Of a DNA stretch of 64,000 nucleotides, positions 37,765-46,866 are shown piece after piece. Both the position numbers and the translations under genes were made by a program. Position 1 is the stretch's first letter. Every line of letters begins with the position of its first letter. The stretch comes from Streptantibioticus cattleyicolor NRRL 8057 = DSM 46488. Its GTDB lineage: Bacteria > Actinomycetota > Actinomycetes > Streptomycetales > Streptomycetaceae. A model generated the notes under the pieces. That model saw nothing but the letters and a program-made list of their open reading frames with translations. It searched no databases and was not told the origin of the DNA. Location: contig NC_017586.1 of NCBI RefSeq assembly GCF_000240165.1, forward strand, positions 2,728,001 through 2,792,000. Reading direction: 5' to 3'.

Positions 37765-38769
37765 TCACCCCTTGAGCAAACCCTTGGACTTCAGATAGTC
37801 GGCGGCCACGTCGGAGGGCTTCTTGCGTTCGGCGTCCACCTGCCGGTCGAGTGCGGTGAGATCGGCGGTGGTGAGCACCTTGGTCACCTTCTCCAGCGCG
37901 GCGGCGACCGCCGGGGACCCGGCGTGCCCGGCGTTGACCACCGGCAGCAGGTTGTCGGCGTTCTGGAGCTTCTTGTCGTCGTCGAGCAGCACCAGCCCGA
38001 ACTGGTCGAGGGTGGCGTCGGTGGTGCTGACCAGTACCAGCTGGTCGGTGCCGTCCTTGACCGTCTGCTTGGCCTGCGGGGTGTCCACGCCCTTGGGGTC
38101 GATTCCGGTGACGTCTATGCCGTAGGTCTTCTTCAACCCCGGTTCGCAGAACGGCCGTTGCGGGCATTCGTCACCGGCCGCCAGTTTCACCGGCAGCTTG
38201 GCCCGGCCGAGATCGCTGAGCGTCTTCAACCGGTGTTGCTCCGCAAAGGATTTGGTGACGGCGAACGCGTTCTGGTCGACCGCCTCGCCGGGCGGCAGAA
38301 CCTTCAGGCCGCGTGCCTCGGCGAGCTTGGCCAGCGCGGACACGGTGGCCTTCACGTCGGATGAGGCGACCGGCTTGGCGCCGGAGCCGTTCTCCTTGGC
38401 GTTGAGGAATTCCGCGAGGGTGGCCGCGTACTCCGGCACGATGTCGATCTGGCCCTTCTCCAGGGCCGGTTCGTAAAGCTCGCGGTTGCCGAGCGTCTTG
38501 ACCGTGGTGCCGTATCCGGCGTCGCCGAGGACCTTGGCGTACAGCTCCGCGAGGACCGTGCTCTCGGTGAACCCGCCGGCGCCGATCACCAGGGAGCCCT
38601 TGGCCCCGGAGCCGCCGGAGGCCGCGGAGGACGCCTGCCCCTGCTTCTCCAGGCTCTTGCCGCCGCCGCAGGCGGTCAGCCCCGCCGCCAGCGCGACCAC
38701 GGCCGACACCGCGCGCACGGCGTGCGCGGCCCGCGCGGAGCGAAGTGGGTTGCTCATCGGATTGCCCAT
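37765..38769 (-). CDS. Glycine betaine/choline-type ABC transporter substrate-binding lipoprotein
   Basis: A 334-residue OpuAC-type binding protein. Signal peptide with lipobox LTACG puts the lipid-Cys near residue 34. The mature protein has the family pattern VIGAGGFTESTVLAELYAKV, NRELYEPALEKGQIDIVPEY, and ECPQRPFCEPGLKKTYGIDV with the paired cysteines typical of actinobacterial members. It captures quaternary amines outside the membrane for the permeases encoded upstream on the same strand. ATG 38757 four codons in is an equally possible start. It is the last gene of the operon, ending at a terminator. Confidence 0.9.
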   Translation of the reverse strand: MGNPMSNPLRSARAAHAVRAVSAVVALAAGLTACGGGKSLEKQGQASSAASGGSGAKGSLVIGAGGFTESTVLAELYAKVLGDAGYGTTVKTLGNRELYEPALEKGQIDIVPEYAATLAEFLNAKENGSGAKPVASSDVKATVSALAKLAEARGLKVLPPGEAVDQNAFAVTKSFAEQHRLKTLSDLGRAKLPVKLAAGDECPQRPFCEPGLKKTYGIDVTGIDPKGVDTPQAKQTVKDGTDQLVLVSTTDATLDQFGLVLLDDDKKLQNADNLLPVVNAGHAGSPAVAAALEKVTKVLTTADLTALDRQVDAERKKPSDVAADYLKSKGLLKG

Positions 38770-38851
38770 CTACTCGGTGTTCCAGTGCGTGGTGCCACGG
38801 TGGCGGTGTCCCGGCCCGGCCGCCGCCGGGGCGGCCGGGGGGCGGTCGCGG

Positions 38852-39574
38852 TCAGGAGGCGGTGGCCGCCTCGGCGGTGCGGCCACGGCGGACCCGGCGT
38901 TCCGCCCGGCGCCGGTGGCGCAGCGGGTCGGCGAACCGCTGGGCGGCCACGAAGACCGCCTCGACCAGCAGCGCGAGCACGGCCACCAGCAGCGCGCCGG
39001 CCACCACCTGGGCGGTGTCGTAACGGTTGAAGCCGGCCGTGATCACCCGGCCGAGACCGCCGCCGCCGGGGAGGGCGGCCAGCGTGGCGGTGGCCACCAC
39101 CTGCACGGCCGCGGTACGCACCCCGGTCATGATCAGCGGGAAGGCCAGCGGCAGCTCGACCCGCCACAGCAGCTGGCCGCCGGTCATGCCCATGCCGCGG
39201 GCCGACTCCACCACGTCCCGGTCGACCTCGCGCATACCGACGTAGGCGTTGGTGAGCACCGGCGGCACGGCGAAGAGCACCAGGGCGATCACCGTGGGCC
39301 ACTGCCCGTACCGGCCCAGCGGGCTGAGCACCAGCAGCACCAGCACCGCGAAGGTGGGCACCGCCCGGCCGACGTTGGACAGGTTGACCGCCAGCGCGCC
39401 GCCCCGGCCGACGTGGCCCAACCACAGGGCGACCGGCAGCGCGAGGACGCAACTGATCACCAGGCAGACCACGGTGAGGTAGAGGTGTTCGCCGAGGCGG
39501 TGGACGACCCCGTCGGTGCCCGCCCAGTGGGCCCCCGTGGTCAGCCACGTCCAGGCCCCCGAGACCGCGCCCAT
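38852..39574 (-). CDS. Quaternary-amine ABC transporter permease (second)
   Basis: A 240-residue inner-membrane permease of the ProW/OpuCB type with five to six helices. The EAA loop that contacts the ATPase is VVESARGMGMTGGQLLWRVE, preceded by NVGRAVPTFAVLVLLVLSPL. ATG 39574 overlaps the stop of the first permease (ATGA), so the two are coupled and probably form a heterodimeric channel. An Arg-rich tail follows the last helix. Confidence 0.92.
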   Translation of the reverse strand: MGAVSGAWTWLTTGAHWAGTDGVVHRLGEHLYLTVVCLVISCVLALPVALWLGHVGRGGALAVNLSNVGRAVPTFAVLVLLVLSPLGRYGQWPTVIALVLFAVPPVLTNAYVGMREVDRDVVESARGMGMTGGQLLWRVELPLAFPLIMTGVRTAAVQVVATATLAALPGGGGLGRVITAGFNRYDTAQVVAGALLVAVLALLVEAVFVAAQRFADPLRHRRRAERRVRRGRTAEAATAS

Positions 39575-40305
39575 CAGACGGCCGCCTTTCCGGTGCCCGC
39601 GGTACGCCAGGCGCGCGGCCGAAGACGGCGCGCGCGGCCACGGTGACGCGTCCACGGGGTGAGCAGCCGCTGCACGGCGAGCAGCAGCAGATCGGCGGCG
39701 ACCGCCATCACCACGCAGATCACCGACGCGGTGAGCACCTGCGCCTTGAACAAGCTGTTCATCCCCGTGTAGATCAGGTTGCCCAGGCCGCCGTAGCCGA
39801 CGATGGCGCCCACCGTGGTCAGCGAGACCGCCGAGACCGTGGCGATGCGCAGCCCGGCCATGACCGCGGGCAGCGCCAGCGGCAGCTCCACGGTGAACAG
39901 CAGCCGCAACGGCCCGTACCCCATGCCGCGGGCGGCCTCCCGGGCGTCCTCGGGGACCGACTCCAGCCCCGCGAGTATGTTGCGCACCAGGATCGTCAGC
40001 GAGTAGAGGACCAGGCCGGTGACGACCACCGAGGCCGACACCCCGAAGACCGGCAGCAGCAGCGAGTACATCGCCAGCGACGGGACGGTGTACAGGATCG
40101 TGGTGAACGCCAGCACCGGGCCCGCCGCCGGCTTCCAGCGGCGGGCCACGAGCGCCAGCGGGAACGCCAGCAGCAGCCCCAGCGCCACCGACACCGCGGT
40201 GATCCACAGGTGCTGCACGGTGGCCGCGGTCAGCTCGTGGGCGCGTGAGCGCACGTACTCGCCGCAGATCCAGTCGTTCGCAGCCAAACAGTCCTGACCA
40301 GCCAT
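39574..40305 (-). CDS. Quaternary-amine ABC transporter permease (first)
   Basis: A 243-residue ProW/OpuCB-type permease. It starts with a short Cys-containing segment (CLAANDWICGEYVRSRAHEL) usual for actinobacterial members, then helices from LWITAVSVALGLLLAFPLAL. The EAA loop is VPEDAREAARGMGYGPLRLL. ATG 40305 has GGGAGG 9 bases upstream. It heads the minus-strand operon permease-permease-binding protein; the ATPase gene is divergent. Confidence 0.92.
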   Translation of the reverse strand: MAGQDCLAANDWICGEYVRSRAHELTAATVQHLWITAVSVALGLLLAFPLALVARRWKPAAGPVLAFTTILYTVPSLAMYSLLLPVFGVSASVVVTGLVLYSLTILVRNILAGLESVPEDAREAARGMGYGPLRLLFTVELPLALPAVMAGLRIATVSAVSLTTVGAIVGYGGLGNLIYTGMNSLFKAQVLTASVICVVMAVAADLLLLAVQRLLTPWTRHRGRARRLRPRAWRTAGTGKAAV

Positions 40306-40542
40306 CGCGCGACACCTCCCCCGTTGCGCGAATTCAACGCCCGCTCGTTTCGACAATTTCTTCGACGTCCGCGAGCCTAACCCGGGGCACCGACAATCGG
40401 CAGAACCGCGGCGCGACGGCAACACGACCGTCACACCGACGCCCGGCGCGGTCACCGGGACGACGGGGTACGGTCGGCAAGGGGCGGTCACCGCCGAAGC
40501 GCCGCCGCCCGGCCGGACGAGCCTTGTCGACAGTGGGGACCC

Positions 40543-41703
40543 ATGATCCGTTTCGAGCACGTCACCAAGCGCTACCCGGACGGCACCACCGCCGTGGACG
40601 ATCTGTCCTTCGAGGTCGCCGAGGGCGAGCTGGTCACCCTCGTCGGACCGTCCGGCTGCGGCAAGACCACCACCATGAAGATGGTGAACCGGCTGATCGA
40701 GCCCTCCGAGGGGCGGATCCTGCTCGGCGGCGAGGACATCGCCACCCTCGACCCGGTGGAGCTGCGCCGCCGCATCGGGTACGTCATCCAGCAGGTGGGG
40801 CTCTTCCCGCACAAGACGGTGCTGGAGAACACCGCGACCGTGCCCAGGCTGCTGGGCGGGCAGCGGCGGGCGGCCCGGGAACGGGCGGCGGAGCTGCTCG
40901 ACCTGGTCGGCCTGGACCCCGCGGTGCACGGCGACCGCTACCCCGACCAGCTCTCCGGCGGCCAGCGGCAGCGCGTCGGGGTGGCCCGGGCGCTCGCCGC
41001 CGACCCGCCGGTGCTGCTGATGGACGAGCCGTTCGGCGCCGTCGATCCGGTGGTGCGCGAGCGGTTGCAGTCGGAGTTCCTCCGCCTCCAGCAGCGGGTG
41101 CGCAAGACGGTGCTCTTCGTCACCCACGACATCGAGGAGGCGGTGCGGCTCGGCGACCGGATCGCGGTCTACGGCTCCGGACGCATCGAGCAGCTGGACA
41201 CCCCGGCCACCGTGCTGGGCGCCCCCGCCACCTCCTACGTGGCCGACTTCGTCGGCGCCGACCGGGGGCTGAAGCGGCTGTCGGTCACCCCGATCGAGCC
41301 CGACGACCTCGAACAGCCGCCGGTGGTCCGGCTGGACGACCCGGCCGGGGCCGCCGCCGCCCGGCTGCGGGGCGAGGGGGCGCGCTGGGCGGTGGTCCTC
41401 GACGCCGACGGGCTGTTGCACGGCTGGGTGGCCGCCGAGACGCTGGGCGACGGCGCGGTACGCGACCACGCCCGGCGGATGGACGCCTGGCTGCCGGTGG
41501 GGGCGACGTTGAAGCAGGCGTTCAGCGTGATGCTCCAGCACGACGCCGGGTGGATCGCGGTGCTCGACGGGGCGGGGGGCAACCGGTTCCGCGGCGTGCT
41601 CACCCCGGCCCGGCTCCACGCGGCGCTGCGCCGTTCCATCGACGCCGACGCCCGCGACGTGGCCCGGGCCGAGGTGGAGCTGGACTCCGTCCCGACCGTG
41701 TGA
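40543..41703 (+). CDS. Quaternary-amine ABC transporter ATP-binding protein (ProV/OpuCA type)
   Basis: A 386-residue ATPase. Walker A is VGPSGCGKTTTMKMVNRLIE, signature LSGGQRQRVGVARALA, Walker B LLMDEPFGAVDP, with the H loop in FVTHDIEEAV. The C-terminal 120 residues resemble CBS regulatory domains, which in OpuA-type systems sense ionic strength. It stands alone on the plus strand, divergent from the permease and binding-protein genes with 237 bases of shared promoter region. All parts of one importer are present. Confidence 0.93.
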   Translation: MIRFEHVTKRYPDGTTAVDDLSFEVAEGELVTLVGPSGCGKTTTMKMVNRLIEPSEGRILLGGEDIATLDPVELRRRIGYVIQQVGLFPHKTVLENTATVPRLLGGQRRAARERAAELLDLVGLDPAVHGDRYPDQLSGGQRQRVGVARALAADPPVLLMDEPFGAVDPVVRERLQSEFLRLQQRVRKTVLFVTHDIEEAVRLGDRIAVYGSGRIEQLDTPATVLGAPATSYVADFVGADRGLKRLSVTPIEPDDLEQPPVVRLDDPAGAAAARLRGEGARWAVVLDADGLLHGWVAAETLGDGAVRDHARRMDAWLPVGATLKQAFSVMLQHDAGWIAVLDGAGGNRFRGVLTPARLHAALRRSIDADARDVARAEVELDSVPTV

Positions 41704-41713
41704 CCAGGGCGGG

Positions 41714-42202
41714 TCAGGCCCGGTCGGCCGCGGGCGGGCCGTCGTCCTCGTCGTCGGGGAGCCGGCACACCCGCTCCAGGAAGAGCGCGGCGGCGACCAC
41801 GGCGGCGCCGGCCACCACCGCGAGCCCGGCGTAGACGGCCTGGTCGCGGCGGGCCGGGACGTCCAGCTCGGAGAGGACCAGGAAGACGCAGGCGCCGCCG
41901 TAGACCCCGGCCACCAGCGCCGCCACCAGGGCGCTGGCCTGGCCGAAGACCACCGCCCGGGCGGCGAGCAGCGGGTCGACCCCCTTGGCACCGGGACGCC
42001 GTTCCCGCTGCGCGCGCAGCCGACCGCGCAGCGACAGCGCGGTGGCCGCCAGCACGACGGCGATCAGCGCCAGCACGATCGGCGCCGCCACCGGAACGCT
42101 CGGCAGCGTGCCCAGCGCGTTCCACAACCGGGAGCCGGCCCACGCCAGCACCCCGGCCACCACGAACAGCCCGACCAGCACCCGGAACCGCAACTGCTTC
42201 AA
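41714..42202 (-). CDS. DUF3180 family membrane protein
   Basis: A 162-residue protein with four predicted transmembrane helices in two pairs (FRVLVGLFVVAGVLAWAGS; PIVLALIAVVLAATALSL; then two after residue 85). It matches the DUF3180 family found next to folate genes in actinobacteria; function unknown. TTG 42202 is chosen because GAGGAG lies 6-11 bases upstream and the first helix starts right after; longer in-frame starts run into unlikely sequence. It ends the folB-folK-DUF3180 run. Confidence 0.82.
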   Translation of the reverse strand: MKQLRFRVLVGLFVVAGVLAWAGSRLWNALGTLPSVPVAAPIVLALIAVVLAATALSLRGRLRAQRERRPGAKGVDPLLAARAVVFGQASALVAALVAGVYGGACVFLVLSELDVPARRDQAVYAGLAVVAGAAVVAAALFLERVCRLPDDEDDGPPAADRA

Positions 42203-42257
42203 CGAGCTCTCCTCACCCGAGGCCGCCGCCCAGCCGCGGCCGTCTCGGTGCCAACGA

Positions 42258-42848
42258 CTATTCCGGCAGCCGGAGTTCCAGATCCGCACGGCGAGTGACG
42301 CCCTCGACACCGGCGGCGGCGAGCAGCTTGTCCACCGGGCCGTGGCCGGGCAGCTCCGCCTCCGGGTCGACGTCGTGCCAGGGGGCCAGCACGAAGGCCC
42401 GCTCGTGGGCGCGCGGGTGGGGCAGGGTGAGCGTCGGGTCGTCGCTGACCACGTCCTGGTAGCTGACGATGTCCACGTCGATGGTGCGCGGTCCCCAGCG
42501 CTCGTCGCGGACCCGGACGAACGCCTCCTCGATGGCGTGCGCCCGCTCCAGCAGCGAGGAGGGCGGCAGCGTGGTGCGCATCAGCACCACCGCGTTGAGG
42601 TAGTTGGGCTGGCTGCCCGGCTCGACGCCCCACGGCTCCGTCTCGTACACCGGCGAGACGGCCTTGACGCGCGCCCCCGGGGTGTCCGCCAGCGCGTCCA
42701 CCGCGCCCTGGAGGGTCTCCATGCGGTTGCCGAGGTTGCTGCCGAGCGAGATCACCGCCCATTTGGGGTTGTGCAGCGTGGTGTCCGCGGCGTCCACCTG
42801 CTGTTCGACGGAGGCGGGGACCGGCTGGACGGTGGGGTCGGAGCTCAC
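42258..42848 (-). CDS. folK: Hydroxymethyldihydropteridine pyrophosphokinase FolK
   Basis: Transfers pyrophosphate from ATP to 6-hydroxymethyl-dihydropterin in folate synthesis. The 196-residue product has VISLGSNLGNRMETLQGAVD, the pterin-binding NYLNAVVLMRTTL, the catalytic RWGPRTIDVDIVSY (two Asp for Mg) and LPHPRAHERAFVLAP. A Ser/Thr/Pro-rich N-terminal 30 residues precede the fold. GTG 42848 overlaps the folB stop (GTGA), so the two are coupled. Confidence 0.95.
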   Translation of the reverse strand: MSSDPTVQPVPASVEQQVDAADTTLHNPKWAVISLGSNLGNRMETLQGAVDALADTPGARVKAVSPVYETEPWGVEPGSQPNYLNAVVLMRTTLPPSSLLERAHAIEEAFVRVRDERWGPRTIDVDIVSYQDVVSDDPTLTLPHPRAHERAFVLAPWHDVDPEAELPGHGPVDKLLAAAGVEGVTRRADLELRLPE

Positions 42849-43204
42849 GGGCGCCTCCTGTGGATGGTGACGGTCACGTCGTCGAACGGAACGGTGATGG
42901 GGGCCTGGGGCTTGTGCACCGTCACCTCCACCTCCTGCACCACCTCGTGCTTGAGGCACTGGTCGGCGATGCGCTGGGCGAGCGTCTCGATGAGGTCGAC
43001 CGGCTCGCCCTCGACGACGGCGGTGACCTCCTCGGCCACCACGCCGTAGTGCACGGTCCTGGTCAGGTCGTCGGTGGCGGCGGCCGGGGCGGTGTCCACC
43101 CCCAGCACCAGGTCCACCACGAAGGTCTGGCCCTCTTCCCGTTCATGGGCGAAGACGCCATGGTGGCCACGGGCCTTCAAGCCGCGCAGCGCGACACGAT
43201 CCAC
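42845..43204 (-). CDS. folB: Dihydroneopterin aldolase FolB
   Basis: Cleaves dihydroneopterin to 6-hydroxymethyl-dihydropterin. The 119-residue product has ALRGLKARGHHGVFAHERE, VHYGVVAEEVTAVVEGEPVD (catalytic Glu/Tyr region) and VTVHKPQAPI with the conserved Lys. GTG 43204 is chosen because AGGAGG lies 6 bases upstream; ATG 43210 would overlap that ribosome site directly. It overlaps folK by 4 bases. Confidence 0.93.
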   Translation of the reverse strand: MDRVALRGLKARGHHGVFAHEREEGQTFVVDLVLGVDTAPAAATDDLTRTVHYGVVAEEVTAVVEGEPVDLIETLAQRIADQCLKHEVVQEVEVTVHKPQAPITVPFDDVTVTIHRRRP

Positions 43205-43415
43205 GAACATCCTCCTGCCGTCGGTCACCGGGGCGGCCTGTCGGAAGCTACAAGCCGAAGCCGCGACTCGAATCTACCTGCGAGCACCGACAACCCGTGC
43301 CGACGGGTCCGCCTGGGCCGTCGCGACCGGGACCGGCGCATATGCAGCCGCCCTTACCCGGCGACGCACGGTCCACTCCTCCCTTGGGCTCTTCTTGGCT
43401 CGAACGGGTGGCCGC

Positions 43416-43913
43416 TCACAGCGCGGAGGAGGTGCCGCCGTCCGCCTCGTCGCCGTCCTCGCCGTCGTCCTCCTCGTCCTCGGCCATCACCGGCGAGCCG
43501 TGGTGCGACCACAGCCGCCAGCCGTCCTCGGTGCGGCGGAAGACGTTGGTGGCCACCACCAGCCCGCCGATCAGATCCCCGGCCGAGCCGTCCGGGCCCG
43601 CCGGACCGCCGCTGAGGATGTTCTCGCTGCAGGTCAGCAACGCGGTGTCGCCGGCCACCGTGATCTCGACGTCGGTGAGGAAGAACTGCATGTAGTCGGT
43701 GTTGGCCATGATCAGCGCGTAGGAGCGCAGCACGTGGCCCCGGCCGCGCAGCACCGGCCAGCCGGGGTGGACCACGCTGACCGAGTCGGCCAGCGCCCCG
43801 TCCAGCAGGACGGACTCCAGCGCCCCGAGGTCGCCGTTCTCCACCGCGTCGTAGAACGCCTGGTTGACCCGTTCGACCTCCTGCTCGTCGGTGCGGGCGG
43901 GCTGGGAGGTCAC
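43416..43913 (-). CDS. NTF2-like (SnoaL-type) protein within the folate cluster
   Basis: A 165-residue cone-fold protein: RVNQAFYDAVENGDLGALES, VSVVHPGWPVLRGRGHVLRS, DVEITVAGDTALLTCSENIL and WRLWSHHGSPVM. The NTF2-like fold binds small hydrophobic ligands or acts as an isomerase/dehydratase. GTG 43913 overlaps the folP stop (GTGA), and the gene sits between folP and folB, so a folate-related role is inferred but no reaction can be named. The C terminus is very acidic (EDEEDDGEDGDEADGG). Confidence 0.85.
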   Translation of the reverse strand: MTSQPARTDEQEVERVNQAFYDAVENGDLGALESVLLDGALADSVSVVHPGWPVLRGRGHVLRSYALIMANTDYMQFFLTDVEITVAGDTALLTCSENILSGGPAGPDGSAGDLIGGLVVATNVFRRTEDGWRLWSHHGSPVMAEDEEDDGEDGDEADGGTSSAL

Positions 43914-44764
43914 GTGGCCGCCTCGATGGCCCGGGCCACCCGTACCGCGTCCGCGGTGGGGCGCACCTGGTGGACGCGGACCGCCCAGGCGCCCTCGCGG
44001 GCGGCGATGGCCGAGACGGCGGCGGTGGCCGCGTCGCGTTCCCGGGCCGGCGGCAGGTGGCCGTCGCCGCCGGCCAGCACCCGGCCGAGGAACCGCTTGC
44101 GGGAGGCGGCCACCAGCAGCGGCCGGCCCAGCGCGCGCAGCGCGTCCAGCCGGGCCAGCAGCGCCAGGTCGTGCTCGGCGTCCTTGGCGAAGCCCAGCCC
44201 CGGGTCGAGCACGATCCGCTCCGGGTCGACCCCGGCCCCGACGACCGCCTCGAAGCGCTGCCGCAGTTCGGTGACGACCTCGCCGACCACGTCGCCGTAG
44301 CGGGCGCGGGAGACCATGTCGATGCTGTGGCCGCGCCAGTGCATCACCACGAAGGCGGCCCCGGTGGCGGCCACCAGCGGCACCATGCGCGGGTCGGCCA
44401 GTCCGCCGCTGACGTCGTTGACCAGCACCGCCCCGGCCTCGACCGCCCGCTCGGCGACGGCCGCGCGCATGGTGTCCACGCTCACCACGGCCCCGGCCGC
44501 GGCCAGCTCCCGGACCACCGGGACCACCCGGCGCAGCTCCTCCGCCTCGTCCACCCGGCTCGCGCCCGGACGGGTCGACTCCCCGCCGACGTCCACCAGG
44601 TCGGCCCCGGCGGCCACCAGGTCGAGGCCGTGCTTGACGGCGCGTTCCGGGTCGAACCACAGACCGCCGTCGGAGAAGGAGTCCGGCGTGACGTTGACCA
44701 CGCCCATCACGGCACAACGGTCCCAGTCGGGCAGCCCCGCCACTCGGCCTCGCAACGTACTCAT
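43910..44764 (-). CDS. folP: Dihydropteroate synthase FolP
   Basis: Joins p-aminobenzoate to hydroxymethyl-dihydropterin diphosphate; the sulfonamide target. The 284-residue TIM barrel has MGVVNVTPDSFSDGG, VDVGGESTRPGASRVDEAEE, VSVDTMRAAVAERAV, LVNDVSGGLADPRMV, VVMHWRG, DPGLGFAKDAEHDLALLARL and VAASRKRFLG. The start is ATG 44764, just past a hairpin that ends the upstream gene. It overlaps the NTF2-like gene and heads the fol run. Confidence 0.96.
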   Translation of the reverse strand: MSTLRGRVAGLPDWDRCAVMGVVNVTPDSFSDGGLWFDPERAVKHGLDLVAAGADLVDVGGESTRPGASRVDEAEELRRVVPVVRELAAAGAVVSVDTMRAAVAERAVEAGAVLVNDVSGGLADPRMVPLVAATGAAFVVMHWRGHSIDMVSRARYGDVVGEVVTELRQRFEAVVGAGVDPERIVLDPGLGFAKDAEHDLALLARLDALRALGRPLLVAASRKRFLGRVLAGGDGHLPPARERDAATAAVSAIAAREGAWAVRVHQVRPTADAVRVARAIEAAT

Positions 44765-44768
44765 GCCT

Positions 44769-44801
44769 AGAGCCTAGGCCGTGCGCGACGGCCCAGGCTC
44801 T
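44769..44801. terminator. Hairpin between the PG-synthase gene and folP
   Basis: Arms AGAGCCTAGGCCGT (44769-44782) and ACGGCCCAGGCTCT (44788-44801) match at 13 of 14 positions with a 5-base loop. It lies after the minus-strand synthase stop and 4 bases before the folP start, so it likely separates the two transcripts. Confidence 0.7.
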
Positions 44802-44833
44802 CGGCAGGGGGGCGCGGCGGGACGCCGCCGGGG

Positions 44834-46666
44834 TCAGGCGGCCTTCCCGCCGACCGCGGAGACCCGCTGGTGCTCGGGGTGGGCGCAGGCGCGCGTCTTC
44901 GGCTCCCGGCTGACGAACGGGATCCAGCGGCGCACCCGGGCGGGGAGTTCCAGGGTGATGAACGCCTCCGCCTGCATCACCGCGAAGCCGATCCGCGGCA
45001 GGTCGCGGTTGTTGGGGAAGACCATGAAGCGCGGCTCCCACTTCGGCTGGAACTTCTCGTTGAACTTGTACAGCGACTCGATCTGGAACCAGCGGGAGAG
45101 GAAGACCAGCAGCCCGCGCCAGAACCGCAGCACCGGGCCGGCGCCGATCCGCTCACCGCGGGCGAGCGCCGAGCGGAACATCGCGAAGTTGAGCGAGACC
45201 CGGGCGATGCCCAGCTCGGGGGCGTGCTGGAGGGCGTGCACGATCAGCAGCTCGTTCATGCCGGCGTCGGCGCTGCGGTCGCGGCGCATCAGCTCCAGCG
45301 AGATGCCGTCCTTGCCCCACGGCACGAAGTGGAGCACCGCCTTGAGGTCGCCGTGCGGGGACGGGTCGTCCTCGATCGTCTTGTGGGCGGTGACCACCAC
45401 GCAGTCGCCGTCGCGCGGGTCGCCGAAGCGGCCCAGCGCCATGGAGAAGCCGCGCTCGGTGTCGGTGCCGCGCCAGTCGGCCGCCGCCGCGCGGACCCGC
45501 TCCCGTTCCTCCTCGGTCAGGTCGGAGACCCGGCGCATCCGGCAGCTGTAGCCGTTGCGCTCGACCCGCTTGACCATCTGGCGGACGTTGCGCATGGCGC
45601 GGCCGGCCAGCGAGAAGCCGGCGGTCTCCACGATCGCCTCGTCGCCGAGTTCGAGGGCGTCCAGGCCGGTCTCCCGGGTCCACACCTCGCCGCCGGTCTC
45701 CGAGCAACCGACGACCGCCGGGATCCAGGCGTGCGCCCGGGCCTCCTCCATGAAGCGTTCGATGGCCCCCGGCCACGCCTCGACGTCGCCCACCGGGTCG
45801 CCGCTGGCCAGCATGACGCCGGAGATCACCCGGTAGCAGATGGCCGCCTTGCCGGTCGGCGAGAAGATCACGCTCTTGTCGCGGCGCAGCGCGAAGTGGC
45901 CGAGGGAGTCGCGTCCGCCGTGCTTGGCCAGCAGCTCGCGCAGCCGGTCCTCGTCCTCCTCGCTGAGCTGGGCGGTGGGGTGCTCGGGGCGCAGGATCAG
46001 GTAGGCGGTGGTGAACAGGATCAGGAAGCCGAGGCCGCCGAGGGAGTAACCGACGATGTCGGCGACCCGGTCGGAGGTGTAGTGCACCGGCCCGCCGAAG
46101 CCGAAGAGGCCGTACAGGACGGTCAGGCACCGGTCGACGATGCCGGGGTTGCCGCTCTCGGTGCTCGGGTGGGAGCTGACGATCAGCAGGCCGACGCCGA
46201 AGCTGACCACGGTGAGCACCGCGAAGTTGAGCAGCGCCCGCCACCGGGTGCGCGGGTCCGAGAGGGCCGCGAACTCACTCTTATGGGTGAGCAGCAGGGC
46301 GAGCAGGACCACCGTGAGGGCGGCGTTGGCCGGCGAGAGCCGGTGGTGGAGCAGCTCGGTGACGACGCCCACCGGCAGCAGCACCACCGCCGCCGCCCAC
46401 GCACGGCGCTTACGCCGCTTCAGACCGTGTGCGAGCATCAGCAGCAGGAGGCCGACGATGATCGACGCGGCGGCTGCGATGCTGCTCACCGCCCCCGGCA
46501 GATACCCCGCCCAGGTGTGCACCCGGCTATGGCGCAGCCGGGGGATGATCCCGGTGGCCAGGTCGAGAAGTCCGATGAGGGCGCAGACGGTGCCCACGAG
46601 CGCGGGCGCCTTGGAACCCAGGGTGAGACGCGGGCGTCGCTGCCGTGTGGCGGACGACTCAGTCAT
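44834..46666 (-). CDS. Aminoacyl-phosphatidylglycerol synthase-like protein (MprF/LysX N-part, DUF2156)
   Basis: A 610-residue membrane protein. The N-terminal third has about six transmembrane helices. From about residue 230 comes the cytoplasmic LPG-synthase domain (DUF2156, tandem GNAT-like folds): SVIFSPTGKAAICYRVISGV, ASGDPVGDVEAWPGAIERFM, GFSLAGRAMRNVRQMVKRVE and FVPWGKDGISLELMRRDRSA. Such enzymes move an amino acid from aminoacyl-tRNA to phosphatidylglycerol or diacylglycerol, changing membrane charge. It lacks the lysyl-tRNA synthetase domain of mycobacterial LysX. ATG 46666 is used (GGGGGG upstream); ATG 46693 and 46708 would add 9 or 14 residues. It is divergent from an esterase gene. 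Confidence 0.87.
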   Translation of the reverse strand: MTESSATRQRRPRLTLGSKAPALVGTVCALIGLLDLATGIIPRLRHSRVHTWAGYLPGAVSSIAAAASIIVGLLLLMLAHGLKRRKRRAWAAAVVLLPVGVVTELLHHRLSPANAALTVVLLALLLTHKSEFAALSDPRTRWRALLNFAVLTVVSFGVGLLIVSSHPSTESGNPGIVDRCLTVLYGLFGFGGPVHYTSDRVADIVGYSLGGLGFLILFTTAYLILRPEHPTAQLSEEDEDRLRELLAKHGGRDSLGHFALRRDKSVIFSPTGKAAICYRVISGVMLASGDPVGDVEAWPGAIERFMEEARAHAWIPAVVGCSETGGEVWTRETGLDALELGDEAIVETAGFSLAGRAMRNVRQMVKRVERNGYSCRMRRVSDLTEEERERVRAAAADWRGTDTERGFSMALGRFGDPRDGDCVVVTAHKTIEDDPSPHGDLKAVLHFVPWGKDGISLELMRRDRSADAGMNELLIVHALQHAPELGIARVSLNFAMFRSALARGERIGAGPVLRFWRGLLVFLSRWFQIESLYKFNEKFQPKWEPRFMVFPNNRDLPRIGFAVMQAEAFITLELPARVRRWIPFVSREPKTRACAHPEHQRVSAVGGKAA

Positions 46667-46866
46667 CGATGCCGCCCCCCGACGCAACCCCATTGAGGCA
46701 AACGGCATCTTTGTGTGCAGACATCGGTCTCCCAGCCCCGATAAGCGGATCTTCCAGCCTGTGGCCCGTCAGTGCGAGCGCTGTGTGCCCTGTAGGACGG
46801 GACCTCGGGTGATGAGGTTCCACTGTCGGAGCGACGGCGGCCGGTAAACCGAACGGAAAGCGCCTC

